Of a stretch of 64,000 nucleotides of DNA, positions 27,012-35,831 are shown piece after piece (position 1 is the first letter of the stretch; each line of letters begins with the position of its first letter). The notes beneath the pieces are model-generated. The model had not been told where the DNA came from. It ran no database searches and worked only from the letters and a program-made list of their open reading frames with translations. A program made the translations under genes and the position numbers. This DNA is from an uncultured Lachnospiraceae bacterium (GTDB taxonomy: Bacteria > Bacillota > Clostridia > Lachnospirales > Anaerotignaceae): assembly GCA_944381395.1 (NCBI GenBank), contig CALWKY010000046.1, forward strand, positions 26,808 to 90,807, read 5' to 3'.

Positions 27012-27449
27012 TTATTTACCGTACTTTTCTGCCAGATAATCAATTGCTTCTTTGTACCCAGCAAACCCCTTTCCCATCACTGTTTTTTCACAAGCAAGAC
27101 GGGCATAAGAAATCTGACGGAAATCTTCTCTTTGGCTCACATCAGATAAATGCACTTCCACAGCGGGAAGCATCACAGCTTTCAGCGCATCCAGTATGGC
27201 TACACTGGTATGGGTATAAGCAGCGGGGTTAATGACAACGGCATCTGTTTCATCAAAGTACGCCTGTTGAATACGGTCTACCAAAGCACCTTCACTGTTG
27301 GACTGAAAAACTTCACATGTTACACCTGCTTCTTTTGCCGCCTGCTGTACATAGTTGACCAGATCTCCATAGGTTTCCGTTCCATAAATCTGTTTTTCCC
27401 GAATGCCCAGCATATTCAAATTGGGACCATTTAACACCAGTATTTTCAT
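27012..27449 (-). CDS. aroQ: 3-dehydroquinate dehydratase, type II
   Basis: A 145-residue dodecameric enzyme that removes water from 3-dehydroquinate in the shikimate pathway. MKILVLNGPNLNMLGIRE, the INPAAYTHTS loop and the VEVHLSD motif are type II signatures. The ATG at 27449 has GAGGAG eight bases upstream and lies just after the pheA stop; a GTG or ATG slightly upstream would overlap it. It is the last gene of the aromatic operon. No shikimate dehydrogenase or kinase gene is in the window. Confidence 0.95.
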   Translation of the reverse strand: MKILVLNGPNLNMLGIREKQIYGTETYGDLVNYVQQAAKEAGVTCEVFQSNSEGALVDRIQQAYFDETDAVVINPAAYTHTSVAILDALKAVMLPAVEVHLSDVSQREDFRQISYARLACEKTVMGKGFAGYKEAIDYLAEKYGK

Positions 27450-27454
27450 GTCCA

Positions 27455-28594
27455 TCACTCCTCACTGTAACATCCAAGAAACGTCATGCTTTCCGCAGAA
27501 GCTTCCATTTCTTTGAGCAGCGTCACCACATCCTGGCGGAAAACAGTACCATCCAAGTCAAAATAGAAACGGAACTCAAAATCCTTGCCCGGCATGGGTC
27601 TGCTTTCCAGTTTAGATAAGTTCAAACCATGGGCAGAAACTTTCCCCAGCATCTCATGCAAAGAACCGGGTCTATGGGGCAGTGTCAGCATCAGGCTGAT
27701 GCGGTTTGCACCGCCATAGAAAGTCATATCCTTCGTAATGCAGATGAAGCGGGTATAGTTATTCTGATTATTCTGAATGCCTTCTTCCAGTTCTATCAGC
27801 CCATAAAGAGCAGCGCAGTCAGGAGAAGCAATCGCCGCGATATCTTTTCTGCCGCTTTCTGCCACAAATTTTGCAGCCGCAGCTGTATTGGCATAGCTGG
27901 TTACTTTGATATTATCATGATCCTTCAGGAAATTGCTGCACTGCTGGATTGCCTGTTCATGAGAAACAATTTCTTGAATATCGCTAAATTTCGTACCGGG
28001 ATTTACCAGTAAAGCGTGGTTAATATGCAGTCTGGTGCTTCTAACAATATAGAACTGATGCTCCATCATTAAATCATACACCGCAGAAACGGAACCGGCA
28101 GAACTGTTTTCAATGGGTAAAATACCAAACTGACACAGTCCGCTTTCTACAGCCTGAAAAACACTTTCAAAATTCCGAAAATGCATAATATTGGGATAGG
28201 CAAATAATTTTTCGCAAGCCTGTTCTGCATAGGAACCTTCTATCCCCTGGCATGCCACTACAGCTTTGCTGGGAAAAACCTGCTCTGTCTGACCAATTTT
28301 TTCTTGAATCTCTTTGGTCAGCTGGTTTTCTTGGGCTAAAATGCCAGACTGATAACTCTTACTTAAATCAAAAATGGTATCATATAAACTTTTGGTGTAA
28401 GTTTCAAAATCCTCTCCGCTGCGTTCCATGGCTTTTCGTACCACTTCCCGTTCTCTTTTTTTATCTAAAACAGGGAGATTTTTTTCCGCTTTCGCCGCGG
28501 CAACTGCCGCGCTGGCTTTCATCCGCCGTACAAATAAATCCACTAACTGCTCATCAATGGTATTGATTTCCTGTCTGACTTCTTGTAAATCCAT
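27455..28594 (-). CDS. pheA: Bifunctional chorismate mutase / prephenate dehydratase
   Basis: A 379-residue P-protein. The N-terminal AroQ-type chorismate mutase (about residues 1-85) starts MDLQEVRQEINTIDEQLVDLF. A prephenate dehydratase domain follows, with GIEGSYAEQAC and the catalytic NNYTRFICI. The C-terminal ACT domain has GSLHEMLGK and KLESRPMPG, the site for phenylalanine feedback. AAGGAGGGGAAAACC precedes the ATG at 28594. It produces phenylpyruvate for phenylalanine, complementing the prephenate dehydrogenase upstream in the operon. Confidence 0.95.
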   Translation of the reverse strand: MDLQEVRQEINTIDEQLVDLFVRRMKASAAVAAAKAEKNLPVLDKKREREVVRKAMERSGEDFETYTKSLYDTIFDLSKSYQSGILAQENQLTKEIQEKIGQTEQVFPSKAVVACQGIEGSYAEQACEKLFAYPNIMHFRNFESVFQAVESGLCQFGILPIENSSAGSVSAVYDLMMEHQFYIVRSTRLHINHALLVNPGTKFSDIQEIVSHEQAIQQCSNFLKDHDNIKVTSYANTAAAAKFVAESGRKDIAAIASPDCAALYGLIELEEGIQNNQNNYTRFICITKDMTFYGGANRISLMLTLPHRPGSLHEMLGKVSAHGLNLSKLESRPMPGKDFEFRFYFDLDGTVFRQDVVTLLKEMEASAESMTFLGCYSEE

Positions 28595-28642
28595 AGGTTT
28601 TCCCCTCCTTGCCACGCGTTGCAGTGATTTACCTTCTTTAGT

Positions 28643-29737
28643 TCAAACTTTTTTATATTTCCCCGCAATACAGAGCATATCTAATACGCCAATTGCCAAA
28701 GCTGCTTCCACCACCGGTACTGCCCGGGGTAAAATACAAGGGTCATGACGTCCATGCACACATAGTTCTGTATCTCTTTTTTCCCCAAAGATAATACTTT
28801 CCTGAGGCTGAGAAATGGACGGTGTAGGCTTAAATGCCAATCTGGTCAGTAAAGGCATGCCGGAAGTAATTCCGCCTAAAGCCCCGCCGTGGTGATTTGT
28901 ACGTGTCCGCACTTGACCAGCTTTATCATAATAATAAGGATCATTATTTTCTGATCCACGCATCTGCGCCACACCAAAGCCTGCGCCAAATTCCACGCCT
29001 TTTACCGCAGGAATGGCAAAAAGCAGCGCGCCTAAACGGCTTTCCACCCCATCAAACATAGGCTCGCCCAGCCCAGCGGGAAGCCCAATGACAGCACCTT
29101 CTACCACTCCGCCTACAGAGTCCTGTTCCATTCTCGCCTGGGCAATCACCTGCCGCATGGCTTCTCCTGCCGTTTCGGAAAGGGTAGGGAAAGGATGCGC
29201 AGCAGCCTGATGCAGCATTGTTTCAGAAAGTTCCACCTCATCAAACAGCTCGTCCTTTACCTCGCCAATGGAAGCAATATGGGCTCCTACGTGAATGCCC
29301 TGTCTTTCCAAAATCTGTAAACATACTGCGCCGGCAAAGCATAGCGGCGCCGTTAGTCTGCCGGAAAAATGCCCTCCGCCGCGATAGTCGTTGGCACCCG
29401 CATATTTCTCCCATGCGGTAAAGTCTGCGTGTCCCGGTCGGGGAATATTTCGCTCATAATCTTTGGAACGGGTATTGGTATTTTCAATGATGGCGCACAA
29501 TGGAGCGCCGCAAGTCTTTCCTTCAAACAAACCGGAAAGAATTTTTGCCTGATCTCCTTCTTTTCGGGGCGTCGCATAATCCGCCCGTCCCGGTGCCCGT
29601 CTCTCTAAAAAAGCCTGCACCCGCTCCAAATCAATGGCCTCTCCCGCCGGCAGTCCATCGATCACAACGCCGATGGCTTCGGAATGGGACTGCCCAAAGA
29701 TAGTTATTTGTATTTTCTCACCAAATTTAGAGGACAT
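28643..29737 (-). CDS. aroC: Chorismate synthase
   Basis: A 364-residue FMN-dependent enzyme that makes chorismate from EPSP. The N-terminus FGEKIQITIFGQSHSEAIGVVIDGLPAG, RPGHADFT, and YRGGGHFSGRLTA are the family signatures. Its ATG lies 11 bases inside the end of aroA, so the two are translationally coupled. It requires reduced flavin. Confidence 0.96.
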   Translation of the reverse strand: MSSKFGEKIQITIFGQSHSEAIGVVIDGLPAGEAIDLERVQAFLERRAPGRADYATPRKEGDQAKILSGLFEGKTCGAPLCAIIENTNTRSKDYERNIPRPGHADFTAWEKYAGANDYRGGGHFSGRLTAPLCFAGAVCLQILERQGIHVGAHIASIGEVKDELFDEVELSETMLHQAAAHPFPTLSETAGEAMRQVIAQARMEQDSVGGVVEGAVIGLPAGLGEPMFDGVESRLGALLFAIPAVKGVEFGAGFGVAQMRGSENNDPYYYDKAGQVRTRTNHHGGALGGITSGMPLLTRLAFKPTPSISQPQESIIFGEKRDTELCVHGRHDPCILPRAVPVVEAALAIGVLDMLCIAGKYKKV

Positions 29738-31022
29738 TCGCTTCTCCTCCTAACTGACGGAACATATCAAAGAATGTGGGATAAGACTTCTCCACTGCTT
29801 CTGCTCCGTCGATGATAATTTCCTGATGAAGTACCGCAGCAGCGATACTCATTGCCATCACAATGCGATGGTCGCCATAAGAAGACACTTCTACTGGTCC
29901 GTTTATTTCCTGGCGTGTACCGCCATGAACCACCAGTCCGTCTTCTCTTTCTTCTACCTGCACACCCAGACGCCGCAAGCAGTCTGTCATGGCAGACAAT
30001 CTATCACACTCTTTCAGGCGTAACCGTTTGCCGTTAAAAAATGTGGTCTTTCCCGGCGCTTTTGCTGCTACCACTGCCAAAATCGGCAGTAAATCCGGCA
30101 CCTGGGACACATCTAACGTTACACCCTGTAAAGTGGTCCGCCAAAAGGCAATGCCGTCAGGATTTACACCATAATATCCGCCCATGTTTTCCAAAATCTG
30201 CAAAATATGGCGGTCGCCTTGACTGGATGCCACTTCCAGACCACTGCATCCTACAATGCCGTCTCCTGCGGCACCTGCCGCCAGCCAAAATGCAGCATTA
30301 GACCAGTCACCCTCTACCGTTACTTCTCCCGGTGTATGGTAACTTTGTCTGCCGGGAATATTCCAGCCCATTATTTCTTTTTTCCCTTCGTCCATGAGAA
30401 CTTCCAACGTAATACCGAATTTTTCCAGTGTACGCATGGTCATTTCCACATAGCTTTTAGACTCCAAAGGCGTGGTTAATATGATTTCACTGTCTTCTTC
30501 TGCCAACGGCAGTGCAAAAAGCAGACCTGTAATATATTGGCTGCTGATATTGCCCGGCAGAGAAAAACTGCCGCCAGTTAATTTACCTGCCATAGAGAGG
30601 GGTAGTTTCTCCCCCTCCACTTTGCAGCCATGGCTTTTCAATAATTCTACCAAGGTATCGATCGGTCTTTCCGGCAGTCGTCCTGAACCTACCACCTGCG
30701 CGCCGCCGCCCAGCACTGCCGCCACCGGCAGCAGAAACCGCAGGGTAGAACCGCTTTCTTTGCAGTCCAGCAAAGGTATCGTCTTCACCTTTTTTTTATC
30801 CACAGGAAGTATAGTCATGGTATCCTCTTTGTAACTGATTTGAGCCCCCAATGCCATCAGGCAGTTTTGCGTTGCCAAAATATCCGCAGAAGTACCACGC
30901 AGATGCAGTTTTGTTTCTCCATCTGCCAGTGACGCTGCAATCAGTAACCGATGGGCATCGGATTTAGAAGATATACCTTCTGCCATACCGTTGAGTGTGG
31001 CTGTTCCAATTTTTATTTTCAT
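29727..31022 (-). CDS. aroA: 3-phosphoshikimate 1-carboxyvinyltransferase (EPSP synthase)
   Basis: A 431-residue enzyme that transfers the enolpyruvyl group of PEP to shikimate-3-phosphate. SKSDAHRLLIAASLADG near the N-terminus, SGSTLRFLLP and EGDWSNAAFWLAAGA are visible; RLRLKECDRLSAM and YGDHRIVMA lie near the C-terminus. The ATG at 31022 overlaps the aroB stop (ATGA). The N-terminal motif has Ala-His (SDAHR) where many enzymes have Ser/Gln-X-Arg. Confidence 0.95.
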   Translation of the reverse strand: MKIKIGTATLNGMAEGISSKSDAHRLLIAASLADGETKLHLRGTSADILATQNCLMALGAQISYKEDTMTILPVDKKKVKTIPLLDCKESGSTLRFLLPVAAVLGGGAQVVGSGRLPERPIDTLVELLKSHGCKVEGEKLPLSMAGKLTGGSFSLPGNISSQYITGLLFALPLAEEDSEIILTTPLESKSYVEMTMRTLEKFGITLEVLMDEGKKEIMGWNIPGRQSYHTPGEVTVEGDWSNAAFWLAAGAAGDGIVGCSGLEVASSQGDRHILQILENMGGYYGVNPDGIAFWRTTLQGVTLDVSQVPDLLPILAVVAAKAPGKTTFFNGKRLRLKECDRLSAMTDCLRRLGVQVEEREDGLVVHGGTRQEINGPVEVSSYGDHRIVMAMSIAAAVLHQEIIIDGAEAVEKSYPTFFDMFRQLGGEANVL

Positions 31023-32089
31023 GCTGTTCCATCCTTTTCCAATGCGGGACGCACCATATTTTCCACTGCATCCAACGGTACTTTTTTCAAGATACATGTT
31101 CCAATTCGTTCCGGAAAAACAAAAAGAATTTCATTGCCTTTCCGTTTTTTATCAAAGCAAGCGCCTTCTGCCAGTTCCTTCGCGCTATATTGTGTGGCAC
31201 AAGGCAGTCCGTTGGCTTTCAGTCCCTGACAAATGGGCGCAAATAACGCCTCTTTAGCAATGCCTTGCTGTTCCGCGATACGGCCAATGAGTGCCAGTCC
31301 TGCTGCAACGGCATGTCCATGGGAGATGGTATATCCGCTTTTCTTTTCTATAGCATGACCTAAGGTATGCCCCAGATTAAGCACCTGTCTTGCCCCTGTA
31401 TCCCGTTCGTCTTCCAGTACAATATCCCGTTTCATTTTCACACAGGTTTCAATGACATCTTCCAGCTGATCCTGAAAATGTCCCGTTGCCACCAGATCAA
31501 AAAGTTCCCGGTTTCCAATGACACCATATTTCAACACTTCTGCGGTACCATCTGCAAAAGTATCCGCATCCAGCGTCTGCAAGGTATCCACATCGCATAA
31601 CACCAATTTAGGCTGGTAAAATGCACCTGCCATATTTTTTCCCGCCGCCAAATCAATAGCTGTTTTTCCGCCTACGGAAGAATCCACTGCCGCTAGGAAT
31701 GTAGTGGGTACCTGTACAAAAGGAATGCCTCTCTGATAAATAGCAGCGCCAAAGCCTGCCAAATCGCCTACCACGCCACCGCCTAAGGCAACGATAATGT
31801 CCTGTCTGGTCACGCCTTCTTCCGCTAAAAATTCCAGCAGCTGCCCCAAAGTCTGGAGGCATTTGCTGCTTTCTCCGGCAGGAAAAACAAAGGAAACAGT
31901 CTCAAAACCTGCTGCCCGCAAAGATTCCTCTATCTTTTTTTCATATAACGGCGCTACATTGCTGTCTGTTACAATAGCAGCCTTGCAGCGAGCCACCCGT
32001 TTTTTGACTTCTTCTCCCAATGTAGGCAAAATACCTCTGCCAATAAGTACATCATAAGGCTGTGCCGTTTCAATTTTTACACACTTCAT
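31019..32089 (-). CDS. aroB: 3-dehydroquinate synthase
   Basis: A 356-residue NAD- and metal-dependent enzyme that cyclises DAHP to dehydroquinate. The NAD-binding ALGGGVVGDLAGF and the following YQRGIPFVQVPTTFLAAVDS are strongly conserved. The metal ligands lie in LGHTLGHAIEK and in SHGHAVAAGL. It is downstream of tyrA and coupled to aroA by a four-base overlap. Confidence 0.96.
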   Translation of the reverse strand: MKCVKIETAQPYDVLIGRGILPTLGEEVKKRVARCKAAIVTDSNVAPLYEKKIEESLRAAGFETVSFVFPAGESSKCLQTLGQLLEFLAEEGVTRQDIIVALGGGVVGDLAGFGAAIYQRGIPFVQVPTTFLAAVDSSVGGKTAIDLAAGKNMAGAFYQPKLVLCDVDTLQTLDADTFADGTAEVLKYGVIGNRELFDLVATGHFQDQLEDVIETCVKMKRDIVLEDERDTGARQVLNLGHTLGHAIEKKSGYTISHGHAVAAGLALIGRIAEQQGIAKEALFAPICQGLKANGLPCATQYSAKELAEGACFDKKRKGNEILFVFPERIGTCILKKVPLDAVENMVRPALEKDGTA

Positions 32090-32101
32090 GACTTTTCCTC
32101 C

Positions 32102-32953
32102 TTATTCAAAGGATTTGATCTCGTCTACGGCAATTCTTTTTTCCTTACCGTCTTTCAAAAGCTTGCACAGCGTTTCAGCGTCCCGTTCATGAAGCGCCTT
32201 GCTGTATGCCTGCAGTCTTTCAATCAAGCCATCTACTTCCTGGCAAAGGAAATCCTGGTTATCCAAAAACAGTTCGGTCCACATCTTTTCATTCAGCTTT
32301 GCCACACGGGTCATATCATGGAAACTGCCGGCAGAAAAGCCTTTAAAGTGAGGAGATAATTCGCTTTTAATGTAAGCACTGCTGACTACATGGGCTAACT
32401 GGGAAGTGTAGGCAATCATCTGGTCATGTTCTTCTTCCGTTGCCACCTGCATCTTGGCAAAGCCCAAAGATTGGAAAAACTTGCCCAGCTCATGCATCAG
32501 CGCAATATCCGTACCGGTGTAAGGAGTCACAATCATGGTGGCTCCGTCAAACATATCGGCTCTGGAGTAATTAAATCCGCTGCGCTCTACGCCTGCCATA
32601 GGGTGTCCGCCACAGAATGTAAATCCATGGTCTGCTGCTACCTGTTCCAATGGTCTGCAAACGGCACGCTTTACACCGCTGCAATCAATCACAACTGCAC
32701 CTTTTTTGAAACGATCTGCATATTTTTTCACATATTCTACCGTTGCTTCCGGATAAAGGGCAATGATGACCATATCACAGCCTTCCGGATCGCCGCCTTC
32801 CGGTAAAAAGTCATCTACCGCTTCCACCAATCTGGCACTGGCACGCACCACTTGGGAAATATCCCAGCCGAATACTTCATGTTCTGTTCTGTATTTTACT
32901 GCTTTTGCCATGGAACCGCCGATCAGTCCTAAACCAACTACACCGATTTTCAT
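32102..32953 (-). CDS. tyrA: Prephenate dehydrogenase
   Basis: A 283-residue NAD(P)-dependent enzyme leading to tyrosine. The N-terminal Rossmann fold begins KIGVVGLGLIGGSMAKAVK, and the substrate region includes GGHPMAGVERSG. There is no fused chorismate mutase or C-terminal ACT domain, consistent with chorismate mutase being supplied by PheA. It lies between aroF and aroB. Confidence 0.94.
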   Translation of the reverse strand: MKIGVVGLGLIGGSMAKAVKYRTEHEVFGWDISQVVRASARLVEAVDDFLPEGGDPEGCDMVIIALYPEATVEYVKKYADRFKKGAVVIDCSGVKRAVCRPLEQVAADHGFTFCGGHPMAGVERSGFNYSRADMFDGATMIVTPYTGTDIALMHELGKFFQSLGFAKMQVATEEEHDQMIAYTSQLAHVVSSAYIKSELSPHFKGFSAGSFHDMTRVAKLNEKMWTELFLDNQDFLCQEVDGLIERLQAYSKALHERDAETLCKLLKDGKEKRIAVDEIKSFE

Positions 32954-32977
32954 TGCTTTTGCCGCTCCTTTCTCACC

Positions 32978-33997
32978 TTAAATCTTCTCGTTGTAAGTGC
33001 AGGCGTAAGGTCTGATTTTAAATACCAGATCCGCTACTTCTGCGAACGCGGCAGGTGTCAAGGACTGCGGACCGTCGCAAAGAGCTTTTTCCGGGTTGTT
33101 GTGTACTTCAATCATCAAACCATCTGCGCCGGCTGCAGTTGCCGCCAATGCCATAGGCTTTACTAAGTAAGCATGACCGCCCGCATGGCTGGGGTCAATG
33201 ACCACAGGCAGATGGGTCAATTTCTTCAGCACAGGAATGGCAGATAAATCCAGTGTGTTTCTCGTTCTGGTTTCAAAGGTGCGTATACCTCTTTCGCAAA
33301 GAATGACATTTTCATTACCACTTGCCATAATGTATTCTGCGCTCATCAGCAGCTCATCAATCGTATTGGCAAGCCCTCTCTTCAGAAGAATAGGTTTGTT
33401 AATTTTCCCCAGTTCCTTCAGCATTTCAAAGTTCTGCATGTTTCTTGCGCCTACCTGCAGTACATCTACGTGCTCAAACAGGGGCAAATGCTCCATACTC
33501 ATAATTTCAGAAACAATGGGCAGCCCAGTCTGTTCCTTTGCTTCTAAGAGCAAATCAATACCCGTTGCGTGCAAACCCTGGAAAGCGTAAGGGGAAGTAC
33601 GAGGCTTAAATGCACCGCCGCGCAGCAGCCCAGCACCGGATGCTTTTACGGACTGGGCAATACTGCAGATCTGTTCTTCACTTTCTACAGAGCAAGGACC
33701 TGCAATAATCTGGAAATTACCGCCGCCTATTTTTACGCCATTGATATCAATAACGGCATCTTCTTCATGGAATTTCCGGTTGGCTTTCTTAAAGGGTTCC
33801 TGAATACGTTTTACAGTCTCAACAATATCCAGAGCGTTAATCAAATCAATATCCACAGCAGAAGTATCTCCCACCAGACCGATGATGGTGTGGTTTTCAC
33901 CTACGGAAACATGGGTATCAATATTTAAGCTGTGAATCCAATCTTTCAAATGTTCAATTTGTTCCGGTTTTACATTAGGCTTTAATACAACGATCAT
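32978..33997 (-). CDS. aroF: 3-deoxy-7-phosphoheptulonate synthase (DAHP synthase, type I-beta)
   Basis: A 339-residue entry enzyme of the shikimate pathway, joining PEP and erythrose-4-phosphate. The N-terminal ferredoxin-like domain ([20 protein letters not shown] to about residue 70) is the regulatory domain known from the Thermotoga enzyme, where tyrosine inhibits. The catalytic barrel has [25 protein letters not shown] and [10 protein letters not shown]. It is the first structural gene after the attenuator described at 34065-34218. Confidence 0.95.
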   Translation of the reverse strand: MIVVLKPNVKPEQIEHLKDWIHSLNIDTHVSVGENHTIIGLVGDTSAVDIDLINALDIVETVKRIQEPFKKANRKFHEEDAVIDINGVKIGGGNFQIIAGPCSVESEEQICSIAQSVKASGAGLLRGGAFKPRTSPYAFQGLHATGIDLLLEAKEQTGLPIVSEIMSMEHLPLFEHVDVLQVGARNMQNFEMLKELGKINKPILLKRGLANTIDELLMSAEYIMASGNENVILCERGIRTFETRTRNTLDLSAIPVLKKLTHLPVVIDPSHAGGHAYLVKPMALAATAAGADGLMIEVHNNPEKALCDGPQSLTPAAFAEVADLVFKIRPYACTYNEKI

Positions 33998-34064
33998 ATG
34001 ATTTCCTCCTTATTTCATTCCTTGACAGATTTTATTCAAAAACGACGTTCTGGGAAAAAGAAAA

Positions 34065-34093
34065 GGCTCCGCAGTGAATTTCACTGCGAAGCC
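34065..34093 (-). terminator. Attenuator terminator ahead of aroF
   Basis: In the mRNA GGCTTCGCAGTGA pairs with TCACTGCGGAGCC (12 pairs, one mismatch), followed by TTTTCTTTTTCCC, a full intrinsic terminator 70 bases before the aroF start. It competes with an upstream antiterminator segment at 34144-34156. Confidence 0.85.
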
Positions 34094-34143
34094 CCTTACG
34101 TCTTCTTCCAAAAGATTGGCACCAAAAAGAACCGTCTCTTTTT

Positions 34144-34156
34144 CAGTAAAATTCAC
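34144..34156 (-). promoter_or_regulatory. Antiterminator segment of the aromatic attenuator
   Basis: The mRNA segment GTGAATTTTACTG just after the leader-peptide stop can pair over 13 bases (one G-U) with CAGTGAAATTCAC at 34074-34086, which includes the 5' arm of the terminator. The two structures exclude each other. Confidence 0.75.
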
Positions 34157-34164
34157 ATGGAACA

Positions 34165-34218
34165 CTAATCAACACGGTAAAAATAAAAGTATGCAGTTGC
34201 AGCAAAATTCTGATGCAT
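34165..34218 (-). CDS. Phe/Tyr-rich leader peptide of the aromatic operon
   Basis: A 17-codon open frame, MHQNFAATAYFYFYRVD, with GGAG eight bases before its ATG. Six of 17 residues are Phe or Tyr, five of them consecutive (YFYFY). It lies between a good promoter and a terminator/antiterminator pair and before a phenylalanine/tyrosine operon. Ribosome stalling at these codons when charged tRNA is scarce would leave the antiterminator free. When translation is fast, the ribosome at the stop codon would cover it and the terminator would form. Confidence 0.85.
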   Translation of the reverse strand: MHQNFAATAYFYFYRVD

Positions 34219-34262
34219 AGCTGTATCTCCTTTTATTTTCTTCTTGGTTTTATGTTTTTCTC

Positions 34263-34291
34263 ATAGTACCATAGGAAAAGCCAGATGTAAA
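34263..34291 (-). promoter_or_regulatory. Promoter of the aromatic operon
   Basis: On the minus strand TTTACA (34286-34291) and TACTAT (34263-34268) are spaced by 17 bases; transcription would start near 34256, about 38 bases before the leader peptide. Confidence 0.75.
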
Positions 34292-34383
34292 GACTTTTTT
34301 TCAAAAAGAGAAGCATTTCCTGTCTTATGTGCAGTATTTTTTCTTTTAAAGAAACATATCATACAATTTTTGTTGATCATCCC

Positions 34384-34998
34384 TTAGACAGCGAAAACCG
34401 CCTTCTCCATTTTAAAACCATTGCATGGTACCCCCACCGGATCTTCCTTTCATTTTGCAACAGCGGTAAATTTACTCTCCATACTGAAAATGGCATATAG
34501 CTTCCTACCGCGCCCTCCGCCTGAAAGATATCCTATGTCTCTTGATTCATCCCAAGTTTTTCAAACAAATCATTCCGTATCATCCAAATCCAAAAGCGCC
34601 ATGGCTGCAAAAGATGTCATCTCTTCTTCCATTCATTTTGTTCCATAGATCATATCTGTCTCTACTATCCCATCTTTTCGTTTCATTTCCTATATAAAAA
34701 TTCCATTTTCTATGTTATATATAACTTCATCTTTTGTCGTTTTCTGATCCCTATCAAACAAAAGAATTCCATCGGATAAAACGGCTGTTTCTTTATTTTC
34801 CGCTTCACTCCATCCGTCCTAAATTCTAATGTGTCTGGCTGTTCCGAAGTAACAGAACTTTTCCTTTGCGCTTGACTGAGATCTGCATTTTTTCCACAAC
34901 TGGAAAAAATCACGCACACCAGCACGACATACAACGAAATTGAATTTTTTACGATAAAAAGTAATTTTATAGAAATAAAAATGCTTATTAAAACAATC
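34384..34998 (-). pseudogene. Decayed lipoprotein-like gene
   Basis: A lipoprotein-type signal (SLYVVLVCVIFSSC, cysteine after a hydrophobic core) begins near 34990 but has no nearby start codon. The frame then shifts at about 34819 and continues to the TAA at 34384 through 144 codons interrupted by only five stops (at 34690, 34633, 34570, 34561 and 34450). The translated blocks look like real protein (for example KETAVLSDGILLFDRD and RDIGYLSGGGRGRKLYA). Each of the five stops (one TAG, four TGA) is one transition from TGG, so they probably mark former tryptophans. Family unknown. Confidence 0.5.
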
Positions 34999-35041
34999 CT
35001 TTCTATTTTTTCGTAAATTACTTTTCCTAAATTTAAAAAAG

Positions 35042-35066
35042 AAAAAGGTGGCATCACCACCTTTTT
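35042..35066. terminator. Terminator of the lysis cassette
   Basis: AAAAAGGTGG (35042-35051) pairs perfectly with CCACCTTTTT (35057-35066) four bases after the endolysin gene stop; it could act in both directions. Confidence 0.85.
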
Positions 35067-35069
35067 CCT

Positions 35070-35831
35070 TTATGCTTTCTTTTTCAAAACCGCAATATTT
35101 CCTTGATGATCCACGTCATATTCCAGCGCTTCCGCTAAATCCGTAATACGGATATAGTTTTTCCCAGCAAGCAAAATACGGCTAACGGAGATTTCTTTCT
35201 GATCGATGACCAACGTACTTTTCTCTGCATTCAGTGTAGCAATATCTTTGTCATGCCCTACTTCCAGACCCATGATTTCCGCTAAATCTGAAATACGGAT
35301 ATAGTTTTTGCCATCTTTTAAAATCCGCTCCACAGGCAGTTCCTGTCCTTCCACAATCATCTTGCTCTTTTCTACCACTTCATCATCTCCCTGTTGTGTA
35401 ACATATGTAATGTCTTTCAAGATCAGCCAATGAGTAAATCTGGCATTTGCCACTTTGTTTCTGCGTACACCATAAGCACTGCCATCGGCTGCAATATATT
35501 CCCCGTTTCCGGCATAAATCCCGATATGTCCTTTCTGCCAAACTGCTGCGCCAATCGGTGCCTTTGCAATGGTTGAGATCGGATGCACCGCTACCGCCGT
35601 ATTGTAATATCCCTGAGAATTTCGAATGATGCCTGTTGCCCAACTGATCAGTCCGGAACAGTCCACGCAAACTTGTCCAATTTTATTACGATCGCTGTCC
35701 CATACCATATCGCCATACATATTCTTTAAAGAGTTGTAGTCTGTTTGTGTCATTACCCGGCCTTTCATACCATAGACATAGGCTGTCCCAATTTTTTCCT
35801 CAACAAACTGTACGAATTCTGTATTATTCAT
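35070..35831 (-). CDS. NlpC/P60 endolysin with two C-terminal 43-residue repeats
   Basis: A 253-residue cell-wall hydrolase without a signal peptide. Residues 1-140 form an NlpC/P60 cysteine-peptidase domain with nucleophile C58 (CVDCSGLI) and H102 (KGHIGIYAGNGEYIA). Residues 158-200 and 207-249 are two similar units (ELPVERILKDGKNYIRISDL and EISVSRILLAGKNYIRITDL) resembling the copper-amine-oxidase-N-like domains that often decorate clostridial wall proteins. It is the last gene of a holin-endolysin cassette, overlapping the holin gene by eight bases. Needing a holin for export fits a phage endolysin. Confidence 0.88.
   Translation of the reverse strand: MNNTEFVQFVEEKIGTAYVYGMKGRVMTQTDYNSLKNMYGDMVWDSDRNKIGQVCVDCSGLISWATGIIRNSQGYYNTAVAVHPISTIAKAPIGAAVWQKGHIGIYAGNGEYIAADGSAYGVRRNKVANARFTHWLILKDITYVTQQGDDEVVEKSKMIVEGQELPVERILKDGKNYIRISDLAEIMGLEVGHDKDIATLNAEKSTLVIDQKEISVSRILLAGKNYIRITDLAEALEYDVDHQGNIAVLKKKA

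Noticed and set aside
34094..34143. Possible T-box upstream of aroF because of a GGTGCCAA stretch
   Set aside because: There is no AGGGTGGNACCGCG sequence or stem I; the leader-peptide attenuator explains the region.
34421..34648. Plus-strand open frame of 75 codons in the aroF to endolysin interval
   Set aside because: The minus strand here holds the better-supported remnants of a decayed gene, and this frame has no ribosome-binding site.
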